Shown: piece after piece, positions 11,030 to 25,819 of the stretch
How positions within the stretch are numbered: position 1 is the first letter of the stretch
Layout of the letters: each line of letters opens with the position of its first letter
NCBI GenBank assembly: GCA_944990035.1
Contig: CALYLX010000114.1
Location: 1 to 64,000 of the forward strand
DNA from: Clitopilus passeckerianus
Lineage: Eukaryota; Basidiomycota; Agaricomycetes; Agaricales; Entolomataceae
DNA length: 64,000 nucleotides
Reading direction: 5' to 3'
Position numbers and translations under genes: made by a program
Notes under the pieces: model-generated
What the model was told of the DNA's origin: nothing
Database searches by the model: none
The model's input: only the letters and a program-made list of their open reading frames with translations

Positions 11030-12381
11030 TCACTGCCAGCCTGCCGACATTTGCGGCGGCTGGGTAAAGTATTCCAAGCCCCCGAAGGCTTCTGCATCGT
11101 CCTTCTGGACGCCTCCGAAACCTCCGAAGCCAGTAGAGGCGGTCCCAAACATTGCATCAAAGTCGTCGTAGGTCGGCAAGCTACTCAAGAAGGCAAACGG
11201 GTCCTCATCCATAACCATATCGCCTCCAGCAACCTGAGACCCGGGAGCGAACACGAATATATCCTCTACGGACAAAGGTGCTTTGGCCGCGACGCTCGCC
11301 GATCCTTCGGTTGCTGGTCCCAGTGAGCCGATGGGGAGGTTGAGGGAGTGACGAGATTATGCTCGAGAGAATTGGCAGGACTGGGAGTATCTCTAGGGGA
11401 CAGGCCGGGGATGGCGGGCAAAGGCGATGACCTAAGAACATCAGTGGTAGGAGCCGCGGGGCCGACGGGAACACGACTTGGGCATAGGAGGAGGAAGCTA
11501 CGGGTGCAGGGGAGCTCTCGCAAGCAGTGGGTGGCTCGACACTAGCGTCTTTTCCTCCGCATTGGCCGACTCGCAGGCATCGTCGATCATCTTCCTGTTC
11601 TCAGGCCGCCTAGTCCACTCCTCAGGCGACAGCAACACCTGGATATCGAGATACCAGTTCGTGCCGTCGGAGGTGTAGGCCTGGCGGATAGCGAGGTCGT
11701 CGACACCGTATTTGCCGCCGGGGCCGAGAGACCATTCAGGATCTGCGCATTGGAGGGTCGGGGCGACATTCTATTATAGAGTTAGTCACCAATGGCCTAC
11801 GAGACGGAGAATGCATACCTGGGTGAAATGGGCTAGCTCGTCACAGAGATTTTTGCAAACTTCGGTAGTGATAGGCGTTCAGGAAACCTCACTGCATAGG
11901 TGGAGGTAGGGTATGCTTCCCACTAAGTCGATGAAAGGAATTTAGCGCTGATTCAAATATGTAGAATGAGATCGTGGACTGACCATGAAATGGATGACAA
12001 AATCTGGCAAGAGGTTGTTGGCTTTGGAATGTGGCATGAGTTCGTCCCGATTCTCGAAATGCTTCGCCACCAGCTGATTTCTCTCGGACAGGCGGATCCC
12101 CTCTTTCCCCGGTAGCTGAAGCTGACGCCACTTATTAGAGGTAGGTCCTCAACTGATTGTAGCGTTGGATAATAGGTCGCCGTCGGCGCGGTGCGTGCGT
12201 AGGGCAATGTCTGGCATCTCCACAAAAGACGTCGGGCGGCGACGGCATCTTCAGTCTGTAACGAATGATATTTAGCTTCCGATCTAAAGGGTGCCAACGA
12301 AGAAATGTGCGTTACGTCTTGCTTAACTGGCTGCTTTCCCTTGCTGCGCTTGCTCGGCCTGGGCTTCTTTTCCTTGGCCAT
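11030..12381 (-). CDS. Unrecognised protein: basic N-terminus, acidic/Gly-Phe C-terminal tail
   Basis: I do not recognise the family. Exon 1 (12381 down to about 12317) is strongly basic, 'MAKEKKPRPSKRSKGKQPVK', nuclear-signal-like. The middle part carries coherent protein-like stretches: 'FVEMPDIALRTHRADGDLLS', 'LQLPGKEGIRLSERNQLVAK', 'NNLLPDFVIHFM', 'TEVCKNLCDELAHFTQ', 'GKYGVDDLAIRQAYTSDGTN' and 'WYLDIQVLLSPEEW'. A Pro/Ser-rich linker and an acidic, aromatic tail follow ('EDPFAFLSSLPTYDDFDAMF', then Gly/Phe-rich) ending at 11030. Such a tail resembles a transcription activation segment, which is inference only. The parts lie in different frames that splice sites alone do not join. One added base near 12225, 11878, 11309 and probably twice near 11480-11520 would restore continuity, and an in-frame TGA near 12150 remains unexplained. 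It may be a decayed gene. Confidence 0.55.
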
Positions 12382-12851
12382 TACTTCGGATAAGTGAGGT
12401 CAGGAATAGAAGAGGGTGGGAGAAGTCTTAGAGGTGAAGACGTTGGCGGTGGAATGGGGGATCCCTGCCGTTTTAAACCGTCGCAAGTATGGCAACGTGA
12501 CCAAACTTCGCGTCAAACAAATTAAGGCGCGTCTTGCGCTACTCGCGCTTTGGTGTCCGCATCTTACGGCATTTGCTGAGGCCTTCACAGCATTTACCGA
12601 TCTTCGTGTCGCGAGCCAAAAATAAAAATTCAATCCTGGCTAAAACATAAAACAAAAGGGATAAATAATGAGAACAGCGTACTTCAAAACTATAAACTAT
12701 CCTGAACCCGCGAAAAGTATGAGTTATTCACTCAAATGCAGAGTTCAGGAAGCTCAGCAGCTCCTGCCTTTTGACATCTCTTTCGTGGTCTCCCTTGTCC
12801 TTCTTGACCTTCAATTTAATCTGCAAAGTCAAAGCGATGCAATGGGCCCAG
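12382..12851. other. Intergenic
   Basis: This spacer lies between two minus-strand genes and presumably contains the promoter of the acidic-tail gene. The open frames 12400-12633 on both strands overlap each other and show no domain. Confidence 0.5.
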
Positions 12852-14320
12852 TTAGTGATAAGATCGGGAATGAAGCACCGCAGGTCTCTTTGGCCGCTTT
12901 GGCCCTACACACTTTTTGCCGTCAGAATACTTCTTCTTTCGTCTCCGTCTCGGTCCTTCTCTCTGTACCTTTTTTCTTCTCTTTCTCCTCTTCCGTCGTT
13001 CTCGGGACTCAGAAGGTTCACGCCTACTGTCCTTTCCTCTGGTCTTACCAGGAGAACGAGAACGTGACCGGTGCCGGTTCCTTTGGCGGCGACGCTTGGG
13101 TCGGTCGTCAGATAAATCCGAATCCGAGCTTGAAGAGGAAGATCGTGAGGACAGGGAAGGGCTTCTAAGAGACCTTCCCCGTTCTTTCCGACTAGAGCGA
13201 GAAGATGTATCTCTGTGCTTGCTGCCACGTAAGCGGTTATGGTCCTGCGAAAATGTTGGTGTACGTTACATGCGTAAACACACACTTCTAAGGTCAGACT
13301 TATCCTTGGGCGAGCTGAGAACAACGTACAATCTTGTCTTTAGGAGGGGTTCTACTACGGCTCCTTCTACGTTTTCCCCGGGTGTATTTTTCCTGCCCAA
13401 TTCCCGGTATTAGACCAATGAACGGCAGAGGAGAGATATGCACTCACTTGATCACGAGTGTCCGCAGGCACTTGGTGGGCAGATCTCCCATTGTCAAGAG
13501 CTCCATTATGTGAACGACCAGAGTGAGACCAGCCTCGTTCTACATCTTCATCAAAGCCTGAGAGCGAATCTGTGCGGTGTTCCCTATTGAGGTCATCGAC
13601 GTTGTCACTGCAGGAAGATCGCCCATGTCGATGACTGCTACTGAGGCTAGACTCTCGGTGTAGTTCATCCCGGAGGTCGCGAGCACTTCGACGCCCAAGA
13701 GTAGAGTTGCTTTCCCTACTGTGCCCGTGACGTGAGGCAGAGTAGTAGAAGCCCTCTCTCAAGCCATCCTTCGGTTCGGAATCCCGGTGACGATGCCGAT
13801 GTTTCCTCTCATAATTCGGAGACCTTGACCTATGTCTTCCGAGTCGGCGGTCTACATGTCGGATGCACGTTATTCAGTATTCATATTGCCGTTCGTGTAA
13901 CATTTGCATGCGAGTCCGGAACATTCAGAGGTATGGAAGGAAATGAGGCAACCAGATCGAGGGTTAGCCTGACCATCCAAAGGCTGCTTCAAAAAATACA
14001 TACCATCCGGGTATCCTCTATCCTCTCTTCTTTCACGGCCGTACCCTCTATCACGTTTCTCAGAATTGTGGCGTTCGTCGTCCATGTTCCGTTCCAGCCT
14101 CGAACCCAGGAACTTTCGGATGGATTGGCAAAGGAGTCAGAACGGCGCAGCGGTTTGGAGGGCTGAATGTAGATGATCCGCATTCCCCCATTAGGTTATT
14201 CTTACCAATCGCGCCAGGGCCTTTCGGTCGCCTCGCTTCGGTCTTCAAGGGGTCTCCAGGGGCTTGGTGGCACACGACGAGAATTGAATTCAGAATGCCC
14301 AGAATACCATTGGTTGACAA
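12852..14320 (-). CDS. Arg/Ser-rich (RS-domain) nuclear protein, splicing-factor-like
   Basis: The protein is almost wholly low-complexity Arg/Ser/Glu/His sequence, as in SR and SR-related splicing proteins; no RRM or zinc knuckle is visible in the part I can read. Exons joined by good splice sites give 'NSRRVPPSPWRPLEDRSEAT', then 'MDDERHNSEKRDRGYGRERR' (14085), 'RSRSPNYERKHRHRHRDSEP', 'ASRHGHSRESNSTLGRRSAR', 'EKYTRGKRRRSRSRTPPKDK', then a Ser run with 'SDSDLSDDRPKRRRQRNRHR' and a basic end 'ERRKRRKRRKK'. It stops at TAA 12852. A multi-Lys/Arg tail fits nuclear import. The first coding exon was not found: the exon ending at 14320 begins at an acceptor, so the true start lies further right. 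The 71-codon frame on the plus strand at 14380-14595 is not part of it. Confidence 0.72.
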
Positions 14321-14737
14321 CTACAATAACCCGATGTACTCGACTAAAGAAAGATTCTACAAGACCCGCCTGAATCTAAATGACTGAACTATCTATGTGC
14401 AAAAATACAGTGAGTGCGATATGCCCAAGGAAAGATGAATGGAGGGAAATGCTATGGAGACAGGTCGTAGAAGAGGAGAAAGATAGGATAAGATTAAAGT
14501 CTAGGAGAAGGGAAGTCCATAAGGTAGTCCAGAAGGAGAAGAAAATGCAGGTAGAGAATGAGATCGACCAATGGCGGAAATGTGGAGAGCGATGAAAGCG
14601 AGACATGAGATGATAGATGACGTTTGGGCGGCAAACCCTTGAGTTGAATGCAATTCAGTTCGTGGATGACGCCTGGCCCACTGGAAAGAAGAGCAGTTAG
14701 CCATGAGGTTTGAAGTCACATATGACGAGGAACATAC
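14321..14737. other. Intergenic, probably holding a missing first exon of the RS protein
   Basis: No convincing gene is seen. The region should contain the start and promoter of the RS-rich gene and the 3' untranslated region of the phosphatase. Confidence 0.45.
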
Positions 14738-15418
14738 CTAGTGGGCGAAGTCCATCTCGCCCTTGGGGTGGAAGTTGTAGACATACTCGAACTGTGGGCC
14801 AGTTTCTGGACTATGAGGGTAGCGCTTGCACTTCTCGACGGTAGACCATTCCCTGGCGATGATCTTGAGAGCTTCCTCTCCGTTCCTGGCAGCCCCGCTC
14901 TCAACGAGCCAGCAGCCAATGACCATTCCAGTCCGGCCAATGCCACCACGACAGTGAACAGCGCTGATCCTGCCGCGGTGCTCGTTGTCTCGGAGGACGT
15001 CTAAAACGGAATACATAAGGTCAATGGAGGTCGGGAGAGACCGGTCCCGTATCGGGAAGCGATGATATTCAAGGGAGTCAGTGTCGACGCCCAATAGCTC
15101 TGCGCGGCTGGCAAGAAGCGATGCATAGGGAATAAGTTCGCCCGACTCAGTGAGGTCAATGAACGTCCGTACACCAGCCCTTAGCAGGCTATCGAGCTTT
15201 GGGTTGTTAGGGTTCTTGGGTGTCCACGGGTACTCGCAAGCAAGTAAAAGAGGGGTTGCCCAGTAGGAATTTGGAATAGGGCGAGGGCAGACGGCGGTAA
15301 GCGGTCGAAAACGGTCGACAGCAGATAGAGCGTTAATTCTTCGCTGAACAACTTGCATATCCTTGGTTATAGGAGTGGTACTAGAGTGAGATGATGATGA
15401 ATGTCTGAAGGTAGCCAT
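14738..15418 (-). CDS. Dual-specificity / cysteine-based protein phosphatase
   Basis: A single-exon protein of 226 residues. The phosphatase signature H-C-x5-R is 'HCRGGIGRTG' at about residue 153, with the nucleophilic Cys and phosphate-binding Arg both present, followed by the hydrophobic helix 'MVIGCWLVESGAA'. Upstream are 'GVRTFIDLTESGEL' and 'YHRFPIRDRSLPTSIDLM', which supplies a DR (general-acid type Asp) at the usual spacing before the signature. The start at 15418 is the first ATG of the frame, and the Ser/Thr-rich leader looks disordered. Related fungal proteins act on phosphotyrosine/phosphothreonine or on phosphoinositides; the substrate cannot be told here. It is read divergently from the alpha-glucosidase gene 2 kb away. 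Confidence 0.87.
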   Translation of the reverse strand: MATFRHSSSSHSSTTPITKDMQVVQRRINALSAVDRFRPLTAVCPRPIPNSYWATPLLLACEYPWTPKNPNNPKLDSLLRAGVRTFIDLTESGELIPYASLLASRAELLGVDTDSLEYHRFPIRDRSLPTSIDLMYSVLDVLRDNEHRGRISAVHCRGGIGRTGMVIGCWLVESGAARNGEEALKIIAREWSTVEKCKRYPHSPETGPQFEYVYNFHPKGEMDFAH

Positions 15419-19854
<4,436 letters not shown>

Positions 19855-20960
19855 AAAACCTTATAGGATTGTGTGGCGCAAAGGAGTAGAGGCAGCAAAA
19901 TTGGATGTATTCTTAGAGTTGGTTTGAATTTATTTGGAAGAAATCTTCGTCCCATGTATTGATATAGAAAACTTGATTTCATGACTTGGGATAAGAGAAC
20001 GGGGATATAAACGTGGCGAGTAACTTGAATTCACTATAGAAAGAACAATAGCCGGATGAACCCCAGACGCGGTAGCTATACCTTTCTGCGAATTCTACGG
20101 ATTGCTGTGTTATTCGTATGATTATCATCAACATGAGTTTTTTGTGGGCGCCACAGTCCCAGTGCAGGTGGTTTGGATTGAATTGTTCAGATCACGGCAA
20201 AATTTAAATGCATGAGGGTCAGTAAGAAAATCTTGCAAATGAATTTCGATGCCAGCATAGAAATTCTAGATAGTCTCATGCGCGCAAGACGCTAGATTGA
20301 GCCTGCTAATTTTTCCATTGCGTGATGGGCCGTCGAGGTCAAACCCGCCTCGGGGCGGAGCTCGAACTTGGCAAGGCACATCTCTGCCTCCCGAAGACAC
20401 AGGCCCCCGTCTGCGTTTAGCCGGTGTGGCTCCCATTGGCTTGACGCTACCCAACATTTTGCCTTCTGCCTAAACCGTGTCAGAGAATTTTGCAGGAAAG
20501 ATATGGGCTTTGTCATGGCGCTGTCACTCCTGAAAGAGGAAAATCGACATTAGCATTCTCCTTTCGATTCGTCCTGTCCGCCACGAATGGGTCCAGCCAG
20601 ACCCAGCCAAGCGCTCCACTATGATTGCCCCTAAAGTGTCGTGGTCGCCTTGCATGCTCCGGAGACGGCTATTCTCCCGTCACAGCGCTCAACCCTGAAA
20701 CGGTCAAATTCGGAGATTTTCCAGTTGCAACGGCATTGAATCTCAGCCAGGAGCTCGTATTCGACGGAATAGCTTTCGTGGTGCCACACAATACTATGGG
20801 AAAGCCATAAGCATTTTTGATTTAGGCTGAGCTCTAGGTGCGGAATCTCAAGTCCTCCGAGACGGCAATCATCTCAACAGTTGACGTATGTGCGTTATGG
20901 GTCTCTGTGCTGTTGTGTGGGCGCAATCTGTTGGTCATCACCCTTACCACGTAAATTTCG
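19855..20960. other. Intergenic
   Basis: About 1.1 kb lie between two plus-strand genes: the glucosidase 3' region and the presumed F-box promoter. Small overlapping open frames on both strands (20266-20550) have no recognisable domain. Confidence 0.5.
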
Positions 20961-22838
20961 ATGGTTTTGCAACATGTCACGACCCACAGATCCACACGAG
21001 GCGATCGTGTGTATCCTATCTTGGGAATACTTGCTCGAATATTTCACAATTTCACCCGCAATCCTACCCGGCAAATATCCCTTTCCCCCTGTCTCGCGTG
21101 CCAGGTAGGCGTGTATGATTCGATCGGGCGTCCGCTGAGGTCGATACTTAATAAACCATCGTATTGGGACACATGCGCCTCCACACAGGCAAATGCCTGC
21201 CCCTCTCCTCGTACCAACTCCATCCCAGATGGGCGTGCCTGTGAGTCGTGTTTTCACCTCCAGCGTTCAGCAACTGACAATGACTTGGACTATCAGACCC
21301 TCAAGAGGAAGCAACAGCAGCAACGATTATGCCCCTGTCATGACTCGAAGAAACCGGATACGCGCTTCCGGAGATCGTTCAGCTCGTTCAGCTCAGGCTT
21401 TAGACCGCCTACACCTCCAGTGGACCGAATCCCCGACGAACTTGTCTCGCAGATATTTCTTTTCGCAACTACCGATACCTCTGACCGGCTCGATGCAACA
21501 CTTCTCCCCATGACATTGTCTCACGTCTCTTCGCGATGGAGACGCATTGCTCTGACCACCAGTCCCTTGTGGGCCAAGATAACCATTGCTTTTCCACCGA
21601 CATCAGAGCAATTGTCCCGCTCTGCACATTGGATTTCACGCTCACGGACCCAGCCTCTCGATATCCTCTTAGATTTCCGTGACCCATCATGGGACTGGGA
21701 AGTTTCCGAATCAGATCACGACTTGGAGTGGAGGGATGTAGACACCATCCTGCGCCTCCTTCTATCGGATGTGAAGAGATGGAAACGCTTCGAGCTTCTG
21801 AGCGACATATGGATGCCTATATTTGCATTCTTGTGCTACACGCGCGATGTAGCTTCGGCCCCACTCCTGGAAGCTGTTCACCTGTTCCGGTGTAATGCTT
21901 ATTTTGCCAACGTAGATGCTGTCTTTTCTCCTCGTGAGATGAAGACTTCGATCCCCTTCTTTGGCGGCGCAGTTCTGGAAAAGCTTACCGATGTTACATT
22001 TGCTGGCGTTCACATCGATTGGGCAGCTTCCTCTCTGCAGAATCTACAAACGCTAGAATTGAAGTACCTTGCAAGTGACGTTGCCCCATCCATGGGCGAA
22101 TTCACGGATATCCTCGTAGCGTGTCCAAACCTTCGGCGGCTCTCCATTGGTGGCAGAGGTCCCAAGATCGAATCTCTGTTGGCGAAAGAATCAGATGTTT
22201 CTGATTCATCCAATTTAGCGGAAACAAAATTACAGCTTCCCCATCTCGCCGAACTATCCATCGGTTTCACCAAGCCGGACCACGCCGTTCAGCTCCTGGA
22301 TATGTTTGATGTTCCCAACATACGGAAACTGACCCTTCAAGGAATATTCTTCGATCTCGGCTTTCCATTCCCCCGTCCCCTCAACGCTGACCCACTGTTG
22401 ACATGGCTGCATGAACATCAAGACAAAGCCGCGCCCACCGTTCCTCTCTCGAAACTCACGTCCCTTGTACTTGAAGACATTGACGCCTCTACCGAGGTGT
22501 TCACCAGATTCTTCGTCGACCTTCACGATTTGCAATGCCTTACCCTATACCGAGCCACTAATAATTCCCTCCTCGCCCTCTCCCCGAACGACCTCTCCGT
22601 CCTGCCTTGTAGGAAACTAGCCGGGTTGAACTGTTATAATCAGGACCCCGCCGTTCTTGTGGACACGCTTCAAGCCCGGCTTGATCATTCCGAGCCCCCA
22701 CAGTTCCAGTCGGTATCGCTTACAGCGGCGGCGGAGATACCGACTGTAGTAATGACTAGACTGCACGAGTTAGGGGTCCTCGTAGAAGCCCAGGTTGAAC
22801 CTGAATTTGAGGATGTTTATGGTGACGATGATTCCTGA
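20961..22838 (+). CDS. F-box-like / leucine-rich repeat protein (agaric type)
   Basis: A single uninterrupted frame of 625 residues. At about residues 150-190 it has the F-box pattern 'PVDRIPDELVSQIF' followed by 'LSHVSSRWRRIALTTSPLWA', as in the large Agaricomycete F-box family, which is expected to bind Skp1 and recruit substrates to an SCF ubiquitin ligase. The rest is irregular leucine-rich repeats ('LEKLTDVTFAGVHIDW', 'LQNLQTLELKYL', 'CPNLRRLSIGG', 'VPNIRKLTLQGIFFDL', 'LHDLQCLTLYRAT') and an acidic end. The first 100 or so residues ('MVLQHVTTHRSTRGD...') look atypical for the family. The true start may lie further in, or a short intron may be hidden there. The Skp1 role is family knowledge; the target is unknown. 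Confidence 0.83.
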   Translation: MVLQHVTTHRSTRGDRVYPILGILARIFHNFTRNPTRQISLSPCLACQVGVYDSIGRPLRSILNKPSYWDTCASTQANACPSPRTNSIPDGRACESCFHLQRSATDNDLDYQTLKRKQQQQRLCPCHDSKKPDTRFRRSFSSFSSGFRPPTPPVDRIPDELVSQIFLFATTDTSDRLDATLLPMTLSHVSSRWRRIALTTSPLWAKITIAFPPTSEQLSRSAHWISRSRTQPLDILLDFRDPSWDWEVSESDHDLEWRDVDTILRLLLSDVKRWKRFELLSDIWMPIFAFLCYTRDVASAPLLEAVHLFRCNAYFANVDAVFSPREMKTSIPFFGGAVLEKLTDVTFAGVHIDWAASSLQNLQTLELKYLASDVAPSMGEFTDILVACPNLRRLSIGGRGPKIESLLAKESDVSDSSNLAETKLQLPHLAELSIGFTKPDHAVQLLDMFDVPNIRKLTLQGIFFDLGFPFPRPLNADPLLTWLHEHQDKAAPTVPLSKLTSLVLEDIDASTEVFTRFFVDLHDLQCLTLYRATNNSLLALSPNDLSVLPCRKLAGLNCYNQDPAVLVDTLQARLDHSEPPQFQSVSLTAAAEIPTVVMTRLHELGVLVEAQVEPEFEDVYGDDDS

Positions 22839-23937
22839 TACACTCTTTCCCAATTTAATGAACGCCCATTCCATCATCTGTTCGAAGCATGCTGTATACC
22901 GTCTGTGACGATTTATGTCCATTTTAGCTCCATTATTTGCTCTTTACTTCGAAGAACTGCATCGTAACTTCCATGCCTGTACCCTATCATAGTCTTCGCT
23001 TATTGCCCTTGGATTGAGGAACAATTGCTGCTGATAGCCCATTCCCTGCCTGATGCTAAAAACTTTCTTCTATGACTTTAAATGTCACACGAGGGGAAAC
23101 GAGCCATGACATCCCTACATTGTTAGATGAAATATCCAAGCCACCGCAGAAGCCACCTGTGTGCTTTTGCTTGGCTTTCGTTCGAGCCTAGATCAGAACC
23201 ACAAGGGAAATGAATTGGTAGCATTCAGATAGTATCGTCAACCACGAGTCATTTTGCCGGCATTCAAATCTTATCGTCACGGTGCCTTCTTCAATTCGAG
23301 TGCAAGTGCAAATCTGCCAGAATAGACCTTGTGCCCTCCGAGAACGACGCAAATGATCCGACAATTCCCTACATTTTTGTATTGGCAGGCACAAGATCCC
23401 GTTGTTCGAGAATCAACAGGAATCAACTTATCAGTGTCAATACCCACCCTTTAGAGTTCCTGGTTCTCTTGGAGGCTTCACAAATGCTTGACGATATATT
23501 TCTGTAAATCTGTGAGAAGGGATCAGCGAAATTAACACAGGAATTGACGCGAGCTATCGTGTGAGATTTTTGCGAGTTTGATGGCCGTTGCTTTGTCAAG
23601 AATCTTCAGCACCTTCTCTTCTTCCAAAGAACACATCTATTGGTGGATTATCTCTCATATGGCAGTATACGCCTGTCAATGGACCTGCCTACTGAGGAAG
23701 TGATTGTCGTCTACCGGTGTCTTGGAGCCCTTGGAGTACCATACTGTATTGCGCCTCGTGTCATTTGTTACTCCGGAAGGTGCCACCAAGTGGTACTCTG
23801 ATCAGCCAGGTGATCAACATGAGAACGCTTGGTTTTCTCAAGCGAAATTAGGACAAACATATTCTTCTCTCACACCGTGATGCTGGTTTAAGCCAGTCCC
23901 ACCTTCTTCACTCACATCCTTATACCCCCGTACAGCG
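22839..23937. other. Intergenic
   Basis: About 1.1 kb contain the F-box 3' region and the promoter side of the membrane-protein gene. Only short domainless open frames are present (for example 23188-23394, minus). Confidence 0.5.
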
Positions 23938-25416
23938 ATGTCAAGCAACAGTGAGGTGTTGACCGAAGTCGGTACTGACTTTGTGCTGAAGGTGGCACGG
24001 GTTGTTCCTGGTGCAATTTGCTATGGTGAGTTCAGGATACTGTCAGTTAGACTCTCGGGATTAACGTTGCAATGCCAGGCATATACATCATTCTAATGTC
24101 ATTCGTTATCGTTATTTTTGCGTACGTGCTCATTCTATGAATCTTGAGTGAAGATTGACGGCTGGCGTTTAGACGACCAGGCTTCACAACACGAGGATCC
24201 AATATCTTCTTACTCACAGTTACAAGCCTGATGTTCATAGGGGGACAATATTCCTTTCCCTGGACGTATCGGACCTGGTCCGGCGGATGCAAATAATAAT
24301 GGTCAATCACCGGGAGCCAGACATGCAGGCAAATTTAGAGGTCGCAAATGAGCAGCTAGAGAAGATGGTCTGGACGGGGCAAATGCTGTTCATCTTTATG
24401 GCGAGTGCCTTGACCAGCTGAAGGAGGATGCAATGCTTATATTTTCGCTTCAGCTCATCCTGGGCGATTCAGTAGTTGTTTGGCGAACATGGACCGTCTG
24501 CTTTGGTTTCCGGAAGTGGGTTGCAATACCTATTGCGACATGGATAGGGTCTCTCAGTATGGACTCAATTTAATCCCTAAAAATCTCCCCTAATAACTCT
24601 TCCTCATCAGTTGCTGGCCTCTTCGAACTAGGATGTGACATCCATACAGACTGGGCAATCACTGACCTCACCCCCACCGCCGCCTCTGTTGGGGCTCAGA
24701 CCTGTGCTCATGCCGATCTCTCAAGCTATACCCTATCCTACGTGACAAATATCTTCTGTACGCTCATCATCGCTTTCCGAGCATGGTAAGTCATCGTCTC
24801 AATATAACTTGAAACTTCCACTTACTTGTGCCTGAGACAGGGAACATCGACGTGTGATGTCCACATATCTTGGCCACACGAGGAGGAAGACCCAGGTGGA
24901 GAAGGTGTTGACTCTAATCATCGAGTCTGGCTTTCTGTATATCATCATCTACGTGAGCTTCACTTCCTCCAACTCGCAAGCACCGTCCTGAACCTATCTC
25001 CCCTAGACGCTGCAAGCTGTTCCAATCTATGGCGCCAAGCTCAACCCTGCTGGCCTAACAGCGTTCAATGTTGTTAATGCCATCATTCAACAAGCTCTCG
25101 TACGCATCCCACATATCTCCTCTCACCGCATCCGGCTAACTTCCACCCATAGGGAATGTACCCCACGATCATCATCGTCCTAGTGAAGATGCGTAAATCC
25201 CTATGGGACACCAAAGAAGTCTCCGAAGCTGTCCATTCTCAGGGCATGCGGTTCGCTTCAGGAAGCGAGGCTATATCAGATACCATGATTGGGGACTCCA
25301 GGTACCGGTCGGAACACACGAATACGACGAGCTCTAGAGGAAAGGTGGAAAAGAAGCCAAGTCAAGAAGACCTGGAGAAAGAAGGAAGGCAGGAAACGGA
25401 AGAGGACCATCGCTAA
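23938..25416 (+). CDS. Seven-helix integral membrane protein (fungal, function unknown)
   Basis: Multi-exon. Starts 'MSSNSEVLTEVGTDFVLKVA'. Hydrophobic segments in order: 'GIYIILMSFVIVIFA', 'NIFLLTVTSLMFIGG', 'MLFIFM|LILGDSVVVWRTW', 'WVAIPIATWIGSLIAGLFEL', 'LSYVTNIFCTLIIAFRAW', 'VLTLIIESGFLYIIIYTLQA' and 'VVNAIIQQALGMYPTIIIVL'. A hydrophilic Ser/Thr/Glu/Lys-rich cytosolic tail follows ('RGKVEKKPSQEDLEKEGRQE'). The layout fits the 7-helix receptor-like proteins common in agarics, but ligand and signalling are unknown and I would not call it a GPCR. One intron (24401-24453) has a GC donor. The G5 run at 24240-24244 needs a sixth G to keep 'SLMFIGG' in frame with 'TIFLSLDVSDLVRRM'. Confidence 0.78.
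24401..24453 (+). other. GC-AG intron in the seven-helix membrane protein
   Basis: The junction ATG|GCGAGT ... TTCAG|CTC, 53 nt long, joins two hydrophobic halves in frame. There is no GT donor nearby that does so. Confidence 0.75.
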
Positions 25417-25819
25417 ACATTGTCCAGCCGACCTGTCGTGGTGGCAATGATATGGCTTTCCCTCGATATCTGGCGGCAGTCAAAACGAGCGCTGTCAGCT
25501 GCGCTCCATACCGGATGAGCCTGCTCGGGTGCTCATGGCGTTCACTGCGCTAGATGACCCTTGCACAATACGTGTGCTTCCGTGCGAGCAGTTGTATGCG
25601 TTTCAATACCATGTAACTTGATACCTAAGTATAGTGTACAGTATATACCCGAATCTAGTTTTCATTAATATTCGTACATATCGTGACCGCGCTTATTTTG
25701 CAATGAGAATAGGTAGGCATGTTAAGACCAGGCCGTGCTCCTCCGTGAACATCGGAGTGCAGATCACAACAGGAATGTTAGCTGCGTATTCTAGACATGG
25801 TGGTTAGATCCATTGAAAC
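25417..25819. other. Short convergent intergenic region
   Basis: This spacer lies between the 3' ends of the membrane-protein gene and the metacaspase. It is AT-rich around 25620-25680, as expected for 3' untranslated regions. I see nothing else. Confidence 0.5.

Noticed and set aside
14380..14595. 71-codon charged plus-strand frame 'MTELSMCKNTV...'
   Set aside because: It lies between two minus-strand genes where untranslated regions are expected. Its Lys/Glu/Arg richness follows from purine-rich DNA.
20961..21400. Possible short intron (GTGAGT ... TTCAG, about 30 nt) in the F-box N-terminus
   Set aside because: It is shorter than other introns here, and joining it does not keep the frame that leads into the F-box.
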